Shown here in pieces: positions 34,511 to 46,796 of a stretch of 64,000 nt of DNA (within the stretch, counting starts at the first letter, position 1; each line of letters starts with the position of its first letter). The stretch lies in the NCBI RefSeq assembly GCF_021347895.1, contig NC_067129.1:29983690-30047689 (forward strand), read 5' to 3'. This DNA is from Acanthochromis polyacanthus (lineage: Eukaryota; Chordata; Actinopteri; Pomacentridae). The notes under the pieces are model-generated. The model was given only the letters and a program-made list of their open reading frames with translations, searched no databases and was not told the DNA's origin. Both the position numbers and the translations under genes were made by a program.

Positions 34511-37374
34511 ACGCTACTTTATGCAAAAAACAAACATCTGCACGCGACTCGAATGTGAAAACTAAAACGATTACAAATTAAAAGAGCTTCAACCAGAAAA
34601 CAGATTCAAAGCTTTAAAAAACAAAACAGCATCTCTGCACGTAGCCATTGTCACATTATTTTCTCCTCACGTCTAAATTATTTTGAGTCCATATTGCCTG
34701 GAAACTGCATTTGAAAGGAATAAAAAAATATGATATGAGGAAAAGCAAACCCCTGCAGGAGTTTCTCTCTTGCACTGAGGATAAATCACACAAAGAAGAA
34801 GAAGAAGGAGAAAAATAGAGGACTAATCTCAGACTTCAGACACAATACATGGCTGCGCCCGGGAGCCTGGTCGCCAGGCAGACGGCTTAAAGTTGACTTT
34901 TAAGGGTGCAATGTGCATAACATTATGTCAGCACTATTTATTCCCACAGCCAGGAGTCTGCAGAGTGTGTCCTCAGAAACAGTGCCTCAGCAGCTAATGT
35001 ATAAATTAGAGCGAACAGGAGCCAGTGGATGAACCGAGATAGGCACCCTGCTCGGGGTTATTTTTCATTCTATTTCAAATTTTGTTTTTTCGCCGTCACT
35101 CTGTTGTATACTTCTTCAGTCCGTCTTCCACTCTCCTCCCGCTGTTTCTATCTCTTTCATTTTGGTCTTGCAAGGTGATTTACATTTTCGCCAGTGATGC
35201 AATGCGGCGGCATTTTCAGCAAGATAGGTAGAAATGGCGTGTGTAGTTTATGTTGCTTGTTGGGAATATAAACACCAGAAAAATGCTTACTTATGAGCGT
35301 TTGTTTGTATATTGACGCATGGGGAGATGGAATTAGACGTTCGCTCAACACAGGACTTGTTGCTTTCATCTAAGTTCTGGCACATTGTCACTGTTTTGGG
35401 TGTAATGTTCAGAGAAATATACTCGAGCAGCTCCAGCTTTTCTGTAAACAGAGATATTTTGCAGTCTGAAGTCGTTTCCTGACTTGAGTAAATTGAAACA
35501 TTTTGCAGAAAACTTCCCAAGACGGCGAACTGTTCCTGGTTTTGTTTGCAAAATGAAAGTGGTTAGAGCAACCAAGCGGCGAACTTTATTCAATATATTT
35601 CTGTTTTCCTTCCCGTTAAATAGATCAGAACCGCTGAGGTGCAAGTCAACAAATGTCTCAGATTCATTATTTGTCGTTGAGATGAAGCGTGTCCAGGGAT
35701 CCAGAGGACTATTTCTGGAGGTGTTTCTGTATTAAATCTGTTTTTATTATTAGTTTAAAGCACAATGGGCAGCTGGAGACAAGAACATATTATCTAAAGA
35801 ATATGAATGCTCTATTTACAGCACCTGTGCAGCAATGTCTTTTGGAAAAGGTGTTTTTTTAGTGCTCTAACTGTTTCTTTAGGTGATTTGAATTGGTTTT
35901 AGTGACGCAACATCTACTGTGCTTCCTGGACTACAACTAAAGTATAAATGGATTCACGTTGGACTTCATTAGAGGCCTACTGAACCAACTAACCCACATC
36001 TATGTACAGATTTCCATTGCAGGAACCCTTGATGGCTCTTCCAGTCTTTGTGTTTCCAGTGAGATGTAGATTCTAACAGCTTCAACCATCACGTGAGCTC
36101 CAAGAGCACCAAGACAAGACCAAACAGTAGCTGAGCAAAATTCTAGCTGTGTGAGGATGTAGGAAGTAGAGCAAGGAAGTGCATGTTCTTGTCGGCCTCT
36201 ATGGTGAAGTGTACATTGACTGATTTAGCAAATCAAGAGGGCAGTGAAATGTGTTTTTTTGTCCTCTCTGAGTTCACCCCGTCTGCATTAATCTTTGTCT
36301 AGTTTAATTGATTAACATTGAAGCCTGCACAGCAAAGTTTCAGGGCTGTTCAGAAGAATCTACCCTCAAACATAGGTAGATAAATGTTCTTCTCCACCAA
36401 AAACACACTGAAAAGAAGTTCTACTTAAGCATTTCCTGCAGCCGGAACATGCATAAAACTTTGGGCTGCCTTAAACCAGCCTGTAAAGCAACTTTAAGCT
36501 CCTAACAACAACTAAAAACAACCATTTAATGGGCTGATAACATGCAAAGTAGCTCTGTTATACAATTTGACATTTCTAATTCTAAGAGACTCCATCTTAC
36601 CTGCAACTGACCCTTTGCTAAACCTCTCCAGTCAAGCTTTCAGAAGAAGGGAAAATGTCAAAACTATAGAAGCAGCAAGTCCCATAGCAGACGTCCTCAG
36701 AGAGTAGAGGAGGTGTTTCTGTTATCAGCAAATAATTTACACCTCATGGATTTGTGTTAGATTGTGGAATATTTGAGGGCAGTATTACACTAGATGTTTA
36801 CTACAGAGCTGAGCAGGTGGAGCGTTCAGCTGAAACCAGCGGGTCGCTGCACTATTAAAGTGTACAACTTTAAGGGTCCCTGTGGGAGAATTAATTGTTC
36901 TCCATCCTGTTCATCCACAGTAGTTTCGAGTCTCCCAGAATGAGTTAAGAAGTAGAGAAAAAAATCAATGTTACAATCAACTGTTTTTTTGTTTGTTTGT
37001 GTTTTAGCTTTTAGCTCAGGCAGCAGCAGCGACATACTGGGAATCCACAGTGGAAGTGGACATGAGCAGCGTGTTAGCTCTGCCGAAAGGTCTCCACCAT
37101 TCAGTCCACACCGACTCTCACCTCCGTTTGACTGACTCTGTCATCACAACCATCTGTTTGCCAGCAGCTCCCGGTGTGCTGAAAGGGCAGCGTCCAGTCA
37201 AAGGGCCTTAACTTTACTGAAAAACATCAGAAATCACTGGACAGAAGGAGTTTACAAGTAGGGGGAATGAGGATTACACCGGAAGAAAATAATTTTGTGT
37301 GTTGACTTGTCACCGATAATGGATTTTCTATGGTTGCTAATGGTGTTTAGAGCAGCCTGAATCTTCTTATGTGC
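34511..37374. other. Gene-free sequence
   Basis: No coding feature is supported. 34850-35070 is non-repetitive and includes GCCTGGTCGCCAGGC, a near-perfect palindrome, which could be a protein-binding site. Confidence 0.45.
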
Positions 37375-37605
37375 GAATAAAGTTACAGTTACATCCAGTA
37401 ACTACCATTTGTAGATGTTTTAAAGTATTTGGAGTTGGTGTTTCTGTCAAAGCTGTCTGATTCTGCAGTGAAATGAAAACAGAAAGGCTGAAAGGGCAGA
37501 GTAAAGGGTCATTCCCACCCGACACCTGCACTGAGTTTAAGCAGTGGAAAGATAGAATCTGTCTCGCTTTCCTGACTCGTCTTTTCTACAAGGTATTCAC
37601 TACAG
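37375..37605 (+). repeat. Direct repeat, unit 2 (mate at 34270-34510)
   Basis: See the mate. The unit adds about 30 bp (TGTTTTAAAGTATTTGGAG region) that the first unit lacks. Confidence 0.72.
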
Positions 37606-38300
37606 TCAGCAAATGATGAACATCTTAAGAGAGATTTTCAGTTCAGTGGCACGAAGATTACATAAGACGACAACAGTATTATGTTATTTACAGTCTCTAG
37701 GGGTTGCTAATGGCGGTCTTAGACTGCTCTCTACTTCAGGAACTTGCTGGCAGGGTAAACCCTTTTATTTATGTGTTTCTACCACAAGAACTGCTCTTGT
37801 AGAACCTCTTTTAGGGCCTTTTTTTAATGGAGAACTTCCTCCAGGGTAGACACTTCGAGCAGAGTTTTAAATCAAGAATATAAAATTCATGCAGACTAAC
37901 GTAAGAAACCCTTCATAGTTCTTGCTCGTACTTACTCCAAGAACCTACTTTATCCTTTCTTTTTCAGTTTTTTGTTCCCCCATTGCATGTTTCAACTCAG
38001 AGTTCCTCTCCGTGTAGATCATTTTAGACATTCAGTCGAGGTAAAATTGGTGCAAATTGACAACTGGCAACAATTGGACTTTTAAAACACGTAGAGTGTG
38101 GTGCCTTTCAGAGACGTAGTTTCTGAGAAAAAATAATTTGCATTACATTTGATACTTTTATGGCCAATCATTGAGCAGGTATGAAGGTGAAACCACTTTA
38201 ATTCTCTGTGTGCATGTGATGTCCTCATTATTATCCAATCTGGAAATCTGCCATGTTGGATAGTAACAACCAAGATTGTCACCTTTCACACGTGACTGCT
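37606..38300. other. Gene-free sequence
   Basis: No feature is supported by sequence inspection. Confidence 0.5.
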
Positions 38301-38309
38301 GCAACACTT

Positions 38310-38500
38310 TGTGGAAAGACAATGCCCACTTTGTGTGAGGTATGCAATGGCGGCAATAACGCTTCTCAAGATCATGAAAAAAGATTATTCAGAATTCCAA
38401 AAAGAATAAAAAATGGCAACAAAAGAGACGAAGAAGCTGTGGTTCAAGGTCATAAGTGGTGAAGACTTAAAAGAGAATAAAGCTAAATGAACCATAATTG
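38310..38500 (+). pseudogene. Possible degraded THAP-type zinc finger fragment
   Basis: The open frame reads MPTLCEVCNG near 38322, then LFRIPKRIKNGNKRDEEAVV and GHKW followed by a stop at 38460. An MP-x-C start, an F-x-x-P motif about 23 residues later and a Trp after it are the hallmarks of THAP DNA-binding domains as found in many transposon-derived fish proteins. The frame breaks right after the Trp, and the text beyond (AGACTTAAAAGAGAAT) would continue in a THAP-like way. Cys spacing is not canonical and the match is short, so this is tentative. Confidence 0.27.
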
Positions 38501-39276
38501 TGGTGAATTTATAGCCAGTGTTCAGTCTCAGTCATCATGTTGCATTAAAATCTGTTGCATATTTTTATGTGATTACATCCCTGAGTGATGTCTATTTATT
38601 TGATGCTGTAATTTAAATTGTAGCTTCCAAGGATATACTGGTCAAACTTTTTAATATCATTTTTGAAATGTAACATTTGTGATGACTACTTCAAAGTAGG
38701 TAAGAGTTTGCTGCTAATTAAAGCATTTTTTTCCTGTGATTAATTGAGCTTTGAACGCTCTAACACAAAACAGAGAGTTTTTTGCAGAAGTGAAATACAT
38801 TTTGCTGACTGGCACTTTCTTTACGTGTGCGCCATGACCCATTTGCTTTTTTCTTCAGTGCATGTTCTGAAAATACCGATTCTGCGCCATGCTTCAGTGG
38901 CGAAAAGCAAAGTACCAATATGAGATCAGGCTTGTTTTAACCCTGACGTACAGACACAGTGTGCGAGTCTCACATGCCAGTCTTTTCGCTCACTAACCAC
39001 AGTTTGAGCTGTGTTAATGGTTTACATGGAACCCTGTCGTCTTTCACTTGCTCGGTGAGAAGACCGTCCAACCAGCCAGACATGAGGAAATTGTGTGCAT
39101 CTAGGCTCTTATAAGCTTTCATTTGTGTTTGATTTCCTGCAAGGTTTAAAGCATGAGCTAGTCAACAGTATCGGGATTTCCAATCACTGGTAATAACACA
39201 GAATCCTCCACATGATCGTACGGTTTTAACTTAAATGGATCAAAGTCTCACATTTCAACTTTTTCTCCACATCTTG
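38501..39276. other. Gene-free sequence
   Basis: No feature is supported. Confidence 0.5.
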
Positions 39277-39278
39277 AG

Positions 39279-39353
39279 ATCCATCCATCCATCCATCCAT
39301 CCATCCATCCATCCATCATCTATACACCACTTAATCCTCATTAGAGTCATGGG
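39279..39353 (-). mobile_element. LINE tail with (ATCC)n, second copy
   Basis: (CCAT)n at 39281-39316 is followed by ATCATCTATACACCACTTAATCCTCATTAGAGTCATGGGG, the same order as the 20372-20461 insertion (ATCC repeats, then TATACACCGCTTCATCCTCACTAG). Reverse orientation and severely truncated. No target duplication was confirmed. Confidence 0.75.
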
Positions 39354-41100
39354 GAGACGACAGTTCCAGTCGGAGAGCTAAACGAAAGATCCTGGTTTCT
39401 CAAGTCATGGTGCTTCAGATAACTTTATGGAAAGTGGTACCATAAATGTCGCCAACATCAACACGACCCTACCTAACGCTATAAACGATTTACTCAATGA
39501 GTTGATCAAAAATTTGACACATTTTACTTAATAACAAATAAATGCATGGGAAAAAGTAGACAGATGAGATGGTCAGGCTTTGTATTTTAACTCTTGAATT
39601 GAGGTGGAATGAGTGTTTGGTTCTCGTACGTGACTCATTCCCCACAAACAAAACTCTCAACCCACTAGTGTCTCTCCTCATTCTGGTGCAGTTTCCTGCT
39701 CAGCATTTCCAGCAGCTGATGGGAGGTCTTCGGTAAGCGCTGCTTCATTTTACAAGTCAAGAGTCGGGGAATGGCCGAGCGTCGTCATGAGGCTCTGGAG
39801 GTAAACCTGATGTCATGCTGAAGGACACTCCACCAGAGAGCCTCTCACGTTCAAGATCTGCTCCCGTTGAAGGACAAAACGGCTCCGACTGCGGAGCCTC
39901 GCTGCTCCCGTGACGCCTATATGACTGAAATTAAACTAATTAAGTGCAAAACATTAGAGTGAAAAAATAGCCCAGGACTAATGCGTAAGGTCGTTGTTTC
40001 GGTCTGGCTCAGTAGCTCTGATCAGATGAGGGCTCAGCAAACAGGGAAACATGCGGTGCACATGAAATTACTCAGGGTTATGCTGGATGCTGGAATATAA
40101 ATCAATTTCCAGTAACGTGACGACTGTAATAGCCATATGAAGCCCGTTTATTATCACAAGAAAGAAAAAATAATGCGTCTCTTTGTCATCCGAGCAGCCT
40201 GCTGATGTTTTGAAAGCATGATGGTGATAATGGGACAGCGGAGCTTTTGCACAGGTATGAAAGCTCCAAAATCAACACTCGCTGTTTCTCATTAATGAGA
40301 TGTGGGATGAGCGTGTGAATTCATTTGCGCACAAAAACATGCTGGTTATAAAAAATAACAATAATCAAACGTTCAGAGGCATCTTTTTTCCAGTCGGGAT
40401 GACAATTGAGTCCCAGTCAGTCGTAAACAGTATTCACATTGACGTGACCTTAATTCTAATGAATCAGAACAATAGCAGAAAGTAGAACCAATTCATAATC
40501 TCATAGACTAAAGTGACAATAAAAAGGGGTAAACAAAAACACTAAAAACACAAGTTAATATGAATTTCTAAACCTTGAAACAGCAACCTTCAACCCTCGC
40601 TAACAATTTGCTCAAAGTCCCATATCTATGCAGAACTTGCATTTCAAGTTTCAGCTCAAAATACTGCACAAATCATTAAGTTTTAATTTCCAAACACTGC
40701 TGCTGCTGCCCACACTGTTCTAGGAAGAGACGCCTTCTATGCATCTACTCTGTTCATGCCTTTGTCTCCACACATGGAATTTGATTCACATTTCTGCTAA
40801 ATGCATATTTATTTAGGGCTGTCTCACTGTCACATTTTCAAATACATGAGAGCTCTGATGCTCACATTCCAACACTTTTATGCAACCTTTCTTATTCTGC
40901 ATAGCTGCAGACTTTACCGAGGGATTTTCCCATAGTTCACAGCAAAATTAGTGACTTCTAAATCTGTTTACCTGCCCTCCATGACATGTATCCGAACAAA
41001 TCATGGATGGTGCAGGAAAGAAAAAGAAAGAGAAGAACTGCATGTTGAAAAATTGTATTTTCAGTCAAACAGATGTTCATGGCTTTCCTAATTTTGCTAA
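39354..41100. other. Gene-free sequence
   Basis: No coding feature. 39900-40310 is free of repeats and rich in TAAT-type cores (ACTAATTAAG, CTCATTAATGAG), a possible conserved non-coding element. Confidence 0.45.
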
Positions 41101-41102
41101 TA

Positions 41103-41467
41103 TACTACCGTTCAAAAGTTTGGGGTCACTCAGAAATGTCCATATTTTTGAAAGAAAAGCAGTTTATTCAGTGAAGATACCATTAAATGAATAATAAATC
41201 CAGTGTAGACATTGTTAATGTGGTAAATGACTATTGTAGCTGGAAACGGCTGATGTTTAATAGAATATCTCCATAGGGGTACAGAGGAACATTTCCAGCA
41301 AACATCACTCCTGTGTTCTAATGCTACATGGTGTTAGCTAATGGTGTTGAAAGGCTCATTGATGATTAGAAAACCCTTGTACAGTTATGTTAGCACATGG
41401 AAAAAAGTGTGGGTTTTCATGGAAAACATGAAATTGTCCGATGACCACAAACTTTTGAACAGTTGTG
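41103..41467. mobile_element. Tc1-type MITE, complete
   Basis: The 365-bp element is flanked by TA on both sides (41101-41102, 41468-41469). The ends are inverted: left ACTACCGTTCAAAAGTTTG, right CAAACTTTTGAACAGTTGT. There is no coding capacity. The right half matches the fragments at 11067-11215. The terminal sequence is a very common one in teleost genomes, so mobilisation by a related Tc1-like transposase is the likely origin. Confidence 0.9.
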
Positions 41468-41675
41468 TAAAGTCTCCTCAGATGTAAAATCGCTGTAGTG
41501 TCACAAACGTGGAAGGAAAGAAACTGGAATACAATACTTTCTCACATCTTGTGGGTCTCTAGAAACACAATTATGATCCAAAATAAACCTGTATTTTGCA
41601 TGATATGACTTCTTTACAATTATAAAGCACAGCATCATCGGCAAATAAAGTGACATGTTCAGGCAACTATATTTC

Positions 41676-41698
41676 TAAGATAAGATAAGATAAGATAA
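41676..41698. repeat. (TAAGA)n tail of the LINE
   Basis: Four to five TAAGA units, TCTTA on the element's own strand, forming the 3' terminal simple repeat used by this LINE group in place of poly-A. Confidence 0.9.
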
Positions 41699-41899
41699 CC
41701 CTTTATTACTCCCCATGTCCAGGGAAATTTCCCATGTTACAGCAGCACACATCATACAGTATAGCAACAATAGCAACAATAAACAACAATGTAATGATAA
41801 TGATAATCACAATCACATATGTCCAGGAGTGTAGGAAGAGAAAGGTGGCTTATGGAATGATGTGAAGTACAAGAGAAACTGTGCAGATTATGTGGTAAG

Positions 41900-43600
41900 G
41901 GACTGTGTGAAACAGTCCATTTTTGTGTAGACATCAGTGATGCTGATGTTATAAAGTCTTATAGCAGTTCGAATGAATGACTTGCGATAGTGTTCCTTCT
42001 TGCAGATTGGGTGTCTCAGTCTACTGCTGAAAAAGCTACTTTAAGACTTCACAGTGTCATGCAGTGGGTGAGAGGGGTTGTCCATGATGGATGTGAGCTT
42101 TGTCAACATCCTCCTCTCACCCACCTCCTCTATGGAGTCCAGGGAACAGTCCAGCACAGAGCCGGTCCTCCTCACCAGTCTGTTCAGTCTCTTTCTGTCC
42201 CTCCCAGTGCTCCCTGTTCCCCAGCAGACCACTGCATAGAAAACAGCAGACGCTACCACAGAGTCATAGAATGTCCGGAGCAGAGTCCTGCACACTCCAA
42301 AGGACCTCAGTCTCCTCAGCAGGTGGAGACGACTTTGGCCCTTCTTGTACAGGACCTCTGTGTTGTGTGACCAGTCCAGTTTGTTGTTGAGGTGAACACC
42401 CAGGTATTTGTATGAGTCACTATCTCAATGTCCATACCCTGGATGTTCACCGGTGCAGTCTGAGGTGTCCTCCTCCTGCGGAAGTCGATGGTCATCTCTT
42501 TCGTCTTACTGGCGTTGAGCTGCAGATGGTTCCGCTCACACCAGTCCACAAAGTCAGAGATGACCGTCCTGTACTCCAGCTCGTCCCCATCAGACACACA
42601 CCCAACAATGGCTGCATCATCAGAGAATTTCTGGAGGTGACAGCTCCCAGAGTTGTAGTGGAAGTCCGATGTGTACAGGATGAAGAGAAAGGGAGAGAGC
42701 ACTGTCCCCTGTGGGGCCCCCATGCTGCTGACCACTACATCAGACACACAGTACTGAAGCCTCACCTACTGTGGTCTGTTGGTGAGGTAGTCGATGATCC
42801 AAGCAGACAGGTGACAGTCTACTCCCGCTCCCTCAAGCTTCACCCTGAGCAGAGAAGGCTGGATTGTGTTGAAAGCACTGGAGAAGTCAAAGAACATGAC
42901 CCTCACAGTGCTGCCGGTGTCCTCCAGGTGAGTCACCGATCTGTGCAGCAGGTAGACGACTGCGTCATCCACTCCAATGTTCAGTTGGTAAGCAAACTGC
43001 AGTGGGTTCAGATTAGGGCTCACCTGGGGACAGAGGCTCCTGAGAATGATCCTCTCCATCGTCTTCATCAGATGAGAAGTGAGGGCCACAGGTCTGAAGT
43101 GGTTTGGCTCCCTGGGGTTCCTGGTCTTCGAGACAGGAACCAGGCAGGAAGTCTTCCACAACACAGGAACCCTCTCCAGACTCAGGCTCAGGTTGAACAT
43201 GCGGAGCAGCACCTGACAGAGTTGGTCTGCACAGTATCTGAGGAGTCTGGAGCAGATTCCATCAGGACCTGCGGCTTTCCTGGTCTTGATCTTTTTTAGC
43301 TCACTTCTCACCTGATCAGCTGTTATGGAGAGGCTGGGGTGGATGAGGATGACAGGAGAGAGGGTGATGGTGGTAGGGGGTGAGACAGGGGGAGGTGGTG
43401 GGGCTGTGTTTGAAGTCCAGAGGTGGTGTGGGGTGGGGGGAGGAGGAGAGGTGCTGTTGGTGGTATAGAGCTGAGGTGTGAAGAAGGAGCTGGCTGGTCA
43501 GTGCTTTGATGAGAGGGGGGAGGAGTGGGAGCAGAGTCGAACCTGCTAAAGAACAGATTCAGTTCATTGGCCCACTCCCTGTCTCCTGTTGCAGCTCCCC
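41900..43600 (-). pseudogene. Reverse transcriptase fragment of LINE, broken
   Basis: The RT copies the element's RNA at the target site. From 43311 downward the frame reads KKIKTRKAAGPDGI (N-terminal RT motif), then FRPVALTSHLMKTMERI, FFDFSSAFNTI (motif A, catalytic Asp), GAPQGTVLSPFLF (motif B) and FSDDAAIVG (motif C, catalytic Asp pair). A TAG at about 42763-42765 interrupts the frame between motifs A and B where an aromatic residue is expected. A one-base frameshift near 42415 follows, after which the C-terminal region (KRLNRLVRRTGS) continues in another frame to a TAA at about 42040 and a further readable stretch to about 41930. Upstream of 43311 the frame is also disturbed. A long open frame on the opposite strand (42412-43299) is its shadow. 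Confidence 0.9.
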
Positions 43601-43625
43601 TCTCATGGCCTCCGTTGTCTCCCTA

Positions 43626-46138
43626 CAGTTTACATTTTAAATTTGCTGTGACAAGGTAGGTGTGCTGTATTCAAATAAATATGTAAATTACCAGATATAT
43701 TAAAGCCAGAAACTGTAAGAACAGAAAAAAGGCAGATTTTTACCTTTCAAACGTGTTAAAGTAATCGTGTGATTTTCAGTTCTGTCGGAAAAATTTTGAT
43801 TATCTTTCATCAAATCCCTTTAGTTCGCACGTCTCATCGAAAAATCCTCTCAAAAGTAGAACATTTGCACCAGATCCAATGAAAAAAACAATAAAAATGT
43901 AGCTACGACCAACAGTTGCATTTGATTTTTCGACTGAACTGCAGGCAGTGTTTACACAGAGCTGAGAGGAGACGAGCATGGAAACCAGTGACAGAAGCAG
44001 AGAGGAAATGAAACAAGCTGGATCAATAGAATAAATGTAATGTGGCTCAAAAACACTGAACAGAGGAGCAAGTTGTTGGATTTACCATGGTGAAACATCT
44101 CAGCAGAGTTGATGTGAGTAGTATAAACAATGACGAGTTTAAGGTCGTAAAAATGTACGTTGTGTAACATCTATAGTACCTAACACTTGTAAATGTTGAT
44201 TCCTGTATGTCTATTTTTGTTATTAATAAAAAAAAATACTACATTACATCTGGCATTCTGCACAGAGGGCATTTCTGAGTTGTCTCTACTTCTAGCCGTG
44301 GTTGTGCTGTTTCCATAGAGGTGCAGGACTTTATATTAAAGCGAAAAATGGTCCTAAAATGAGGAAGTAACTAAACTAAAAGTTTACACACTGCTGAGCT
44401 CCTGTAGAAGGTCTGAGTGAGTAAAGTGTTCTGTAGATGAAAGAAAACTAAAGTATTAAAGCCCCCATTTTAAACTGTTAACAGGAGATGAAGACTAATT
44501 CCGCTAACCCGACAGATACCAACATTACAGGAGCAACACCCTGCGAGCTCATTAATCCAGTCAACGCTGTGTGGGTTTGTATTTGTTTGTTTGTGATTTT
44601 ATTCACATTTTCAACACCGAAGCCACCCGTTCATTTCTTACACCCAGGCAAAAGCCATTGTTAGCAGCTGCTGGTAAATATTTTATTAAGACTAATTTTA
44701 ATTTTTAAAGCCTGCTGGTGATGAAAGTCAAATGTTTTTTTCCATTTTTTCTTGCAGCACAAATGTCTTGTTTACAGAATCTAATTTAGCAATAAATGAA
44801 TCACAGCGGTAATTTTAACTACAGAGGAGCAGCGCAGATATTTCATTACTTACCTTTTCCTGTATATTTAATTCAGTCTAAATGGGGCTTCACACATGAG
44901 CCTGAAGCTACTTCATTACTTAAACTATTTGCTTTGCTGAACTGCTTGGTCTTCAGGAAACTGCTGACTGGAACAATCTGATTTTTTCTCACTGCTGTTG
45001 CATCAGTAAGTGTCAGGTTTGGTTGCTTCCAGATCGTTTGAAGACGTTTTTGAAGGTAATTTTATCGACTTCTCCACATAATGTCACTGAGCATAGGTGC
45101 ATCGACGTGTTTTCTTTAAGCTCCCTTCATAGTATCTCACAAATCTGGAATATTCAAGTCCATACGTGTGAATTTGTGACTGTTTAACGTCTGCAACCTG
45201 CACAAACACACTGTACAGCCGACCTCCTACTGCCTGTAAATCAAATAAACTTTTCCCCAACATCTGGAGAGGCATGCAAATAATATGATCAATATTCTGC
45301 ACAGCATGCCACGTGTGCCTGAACAACTCCTCGCAGGATAATCAATACCCCCCTGCACCCACCCAGACTCCCACAATATCCTCTGATTCCACTTTCCCTG
45401 CCAAATATATATATAAAAAAACTTGGGAGAGTAAAAACTTTGCGGCGGTGTTTCTCTGCTGGATGAAAGATGGGAGCTCAGCACAGAAACCCGTATGGCT
45501 TTGGTTAATTATGGTGGCACACAGTATATAAAACTCTCAAAAGCAGCAGTGCCGAGTCTTCCCGGCGGCTCCAGGAAATAGCTGACGGGTGCATACGGTC
45601 CGATCACAGGGGAGTTATTCTGCGACTCTCTTATTTTTTTTCTCCGGCCGTCGTGATGTATGAGGGGCGGATCGCTCTCTCTGAGGAATCCTGCACAGAG
45701 ACGACGAAAAATTATGGAAACCTGAAAAGTCACATTATGTAGGAATATAAGCACCTTTGAGTCTCAATATAATATAATGTCCTCAGTAGTCAACTGATTT
45801 ATATTGAAATACCTTCAAGTAAATCACTTAGGTCTGAGATAAGCAGAGTTTCAGCTCAAAACTTTGATTTAAATCACTAAAATGACGACCTCAGACCAGA
45901 CTTGAGCACTAAAGTCGCTTGAGATTTGCTTTCAGTTGGTATTCAGACTTTTCTTGCAGTTTGAATATAAAGACTGCTGACTTGGGGAGGTTATAAAAGA
46001 ATTCTGACGATAACAAACTGAGTGGGCTTCTACTTCCTGTTTTCAAAAAGGAAACCGGATCACGTTGGATAACAATACCTGAAAGTTTTATTAATTTTTA
46101 AAAATCTACGGAGCCCCCTAGGGGACATATTGTGTTGG
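43626..46138. other. Gene-free AT-rich sequence
   Basis: No supported coding or RNA feature. A GAGCCCCCTAGGGGAC palindromic motif lies near 46111-46126. Confidence 0.5.
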
Positions 46139-46139
46139 T

Positions 46140-46268
46140 TTATTTCTCCGTGTTGTATTTTCTCTCCTTCATGTTTTATTTTCTCTCCTTCGTGTTTGTG
46201 TTTTATTCCTCCGCGTTGTATTTTCTCTCCTTCGTGTTTGTGTTTTATTCCTCTGCGTTTATTTTTTA
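46140..46268 (+). repeat. Tandem repeat of pyrimidine-rich units
   Basis: Imperfect units built from GTGTTTTATTCCTCCGCGTT and GTATTTTCTCTCCTTCGTGTT alternate three to four times. It lies directly upstream of the foldback at 46308. Confidence 0.8.
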
Positions 46269-46307
46269 AGGAACACTTTTGCCATTTTTGCTGTTGACAA
46301 GTTGTTT

Positions 46308-46796
46308 TTCAAACACGTATTGAGCAGGCCTGGCAGACCGGCTGATCATCACCCTGGAACATTACACACCAAATGGTAAATAATTATTTTAATGAATACC
46401 GCAGTGCTTCGTCTATTGTTCTGAACTCTGCTTATCTCAAGTCACATTAGCCCTTTCTGTATTTATAGCAGTTGGACTGCTTTGGTTTGCACGCTAGCAT
46501 GAAGCTACCACACGTTGCAGGGGCTAGCATTACTAAAAGGAGCGCTTGTTTTTGTTCAGTGGGACCGCGCGTGGGGCGGTGCGTTTTTTTTACATTCAGA
46601 GAAACAGTCCCGATTTGGTCAGTAGAAACGGTGAACGAAAAAGAGCGCTCCTTTTAGTAATGCTAGCCCGTGCAACGTGTGGTAGCTTCATGCTAGCATT
46701 CATTAAAATAATTATTTACCGTTTGGCCTGTAGTGTTCCAGGGTGATGATCAGCCGGTCTGCCAGGCCTGCCCCAAAGACGAATTACGTGTTTGAA
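46308..46796. mobile_element. Long foldback (inverted-repeat) element
   Basis: TTCAAACACGTA (46308-46319) pairs with TACGTGTTTGAA near 46785-46796. 46325-46397 pairs with 46698-46770 (CAGGCCTGGCAGACC...ATGAAT), and 46493-46546 pairs with 46644-46697 (GCTAGCATGAAGCTACCACA...AGCGCT). Arms are about 95% complementary over 125 bp or more. The two right-arm pieces are contiguous, while the left-arm pieces are separated by 95 bp (46398-46492) with no partner. The loop is 46547-46643. No transposase is present. Type unknown: a foldback or MITE, or a palindromic duplication. Confidence 0.87.

Larger units (their letters stand above)
41676..43625 (-). mobile_element. 5'-truncated non-LTR retrotransposon (jockey/CR1/L2/Rex1 group)
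   Basis: Reverse-strand coding text for reverse transcriptase runs from about 43600 to 41900 and the element ends in AGTAATAAAGGG plus (TTATC)n at 41676-41698. The 5' end, including any endonuclease domain, is missing. The 3' tail matches the solitary tail at 28080-28165. Family placement rests on the RT sequence style (FDFSSAFNTI, FSDDAAIVG, LNASKTKEM) and the short simple-repeat tail; Rex1-like is my best guess. Confidence 0.9.

Noticed and set aside
42412..43299. 295-codon open frame on the plus strand
   Set aside because: It is the antisense shadow of the LINE reverse transcriptase, whose catalytic motifs are on the minus strand.
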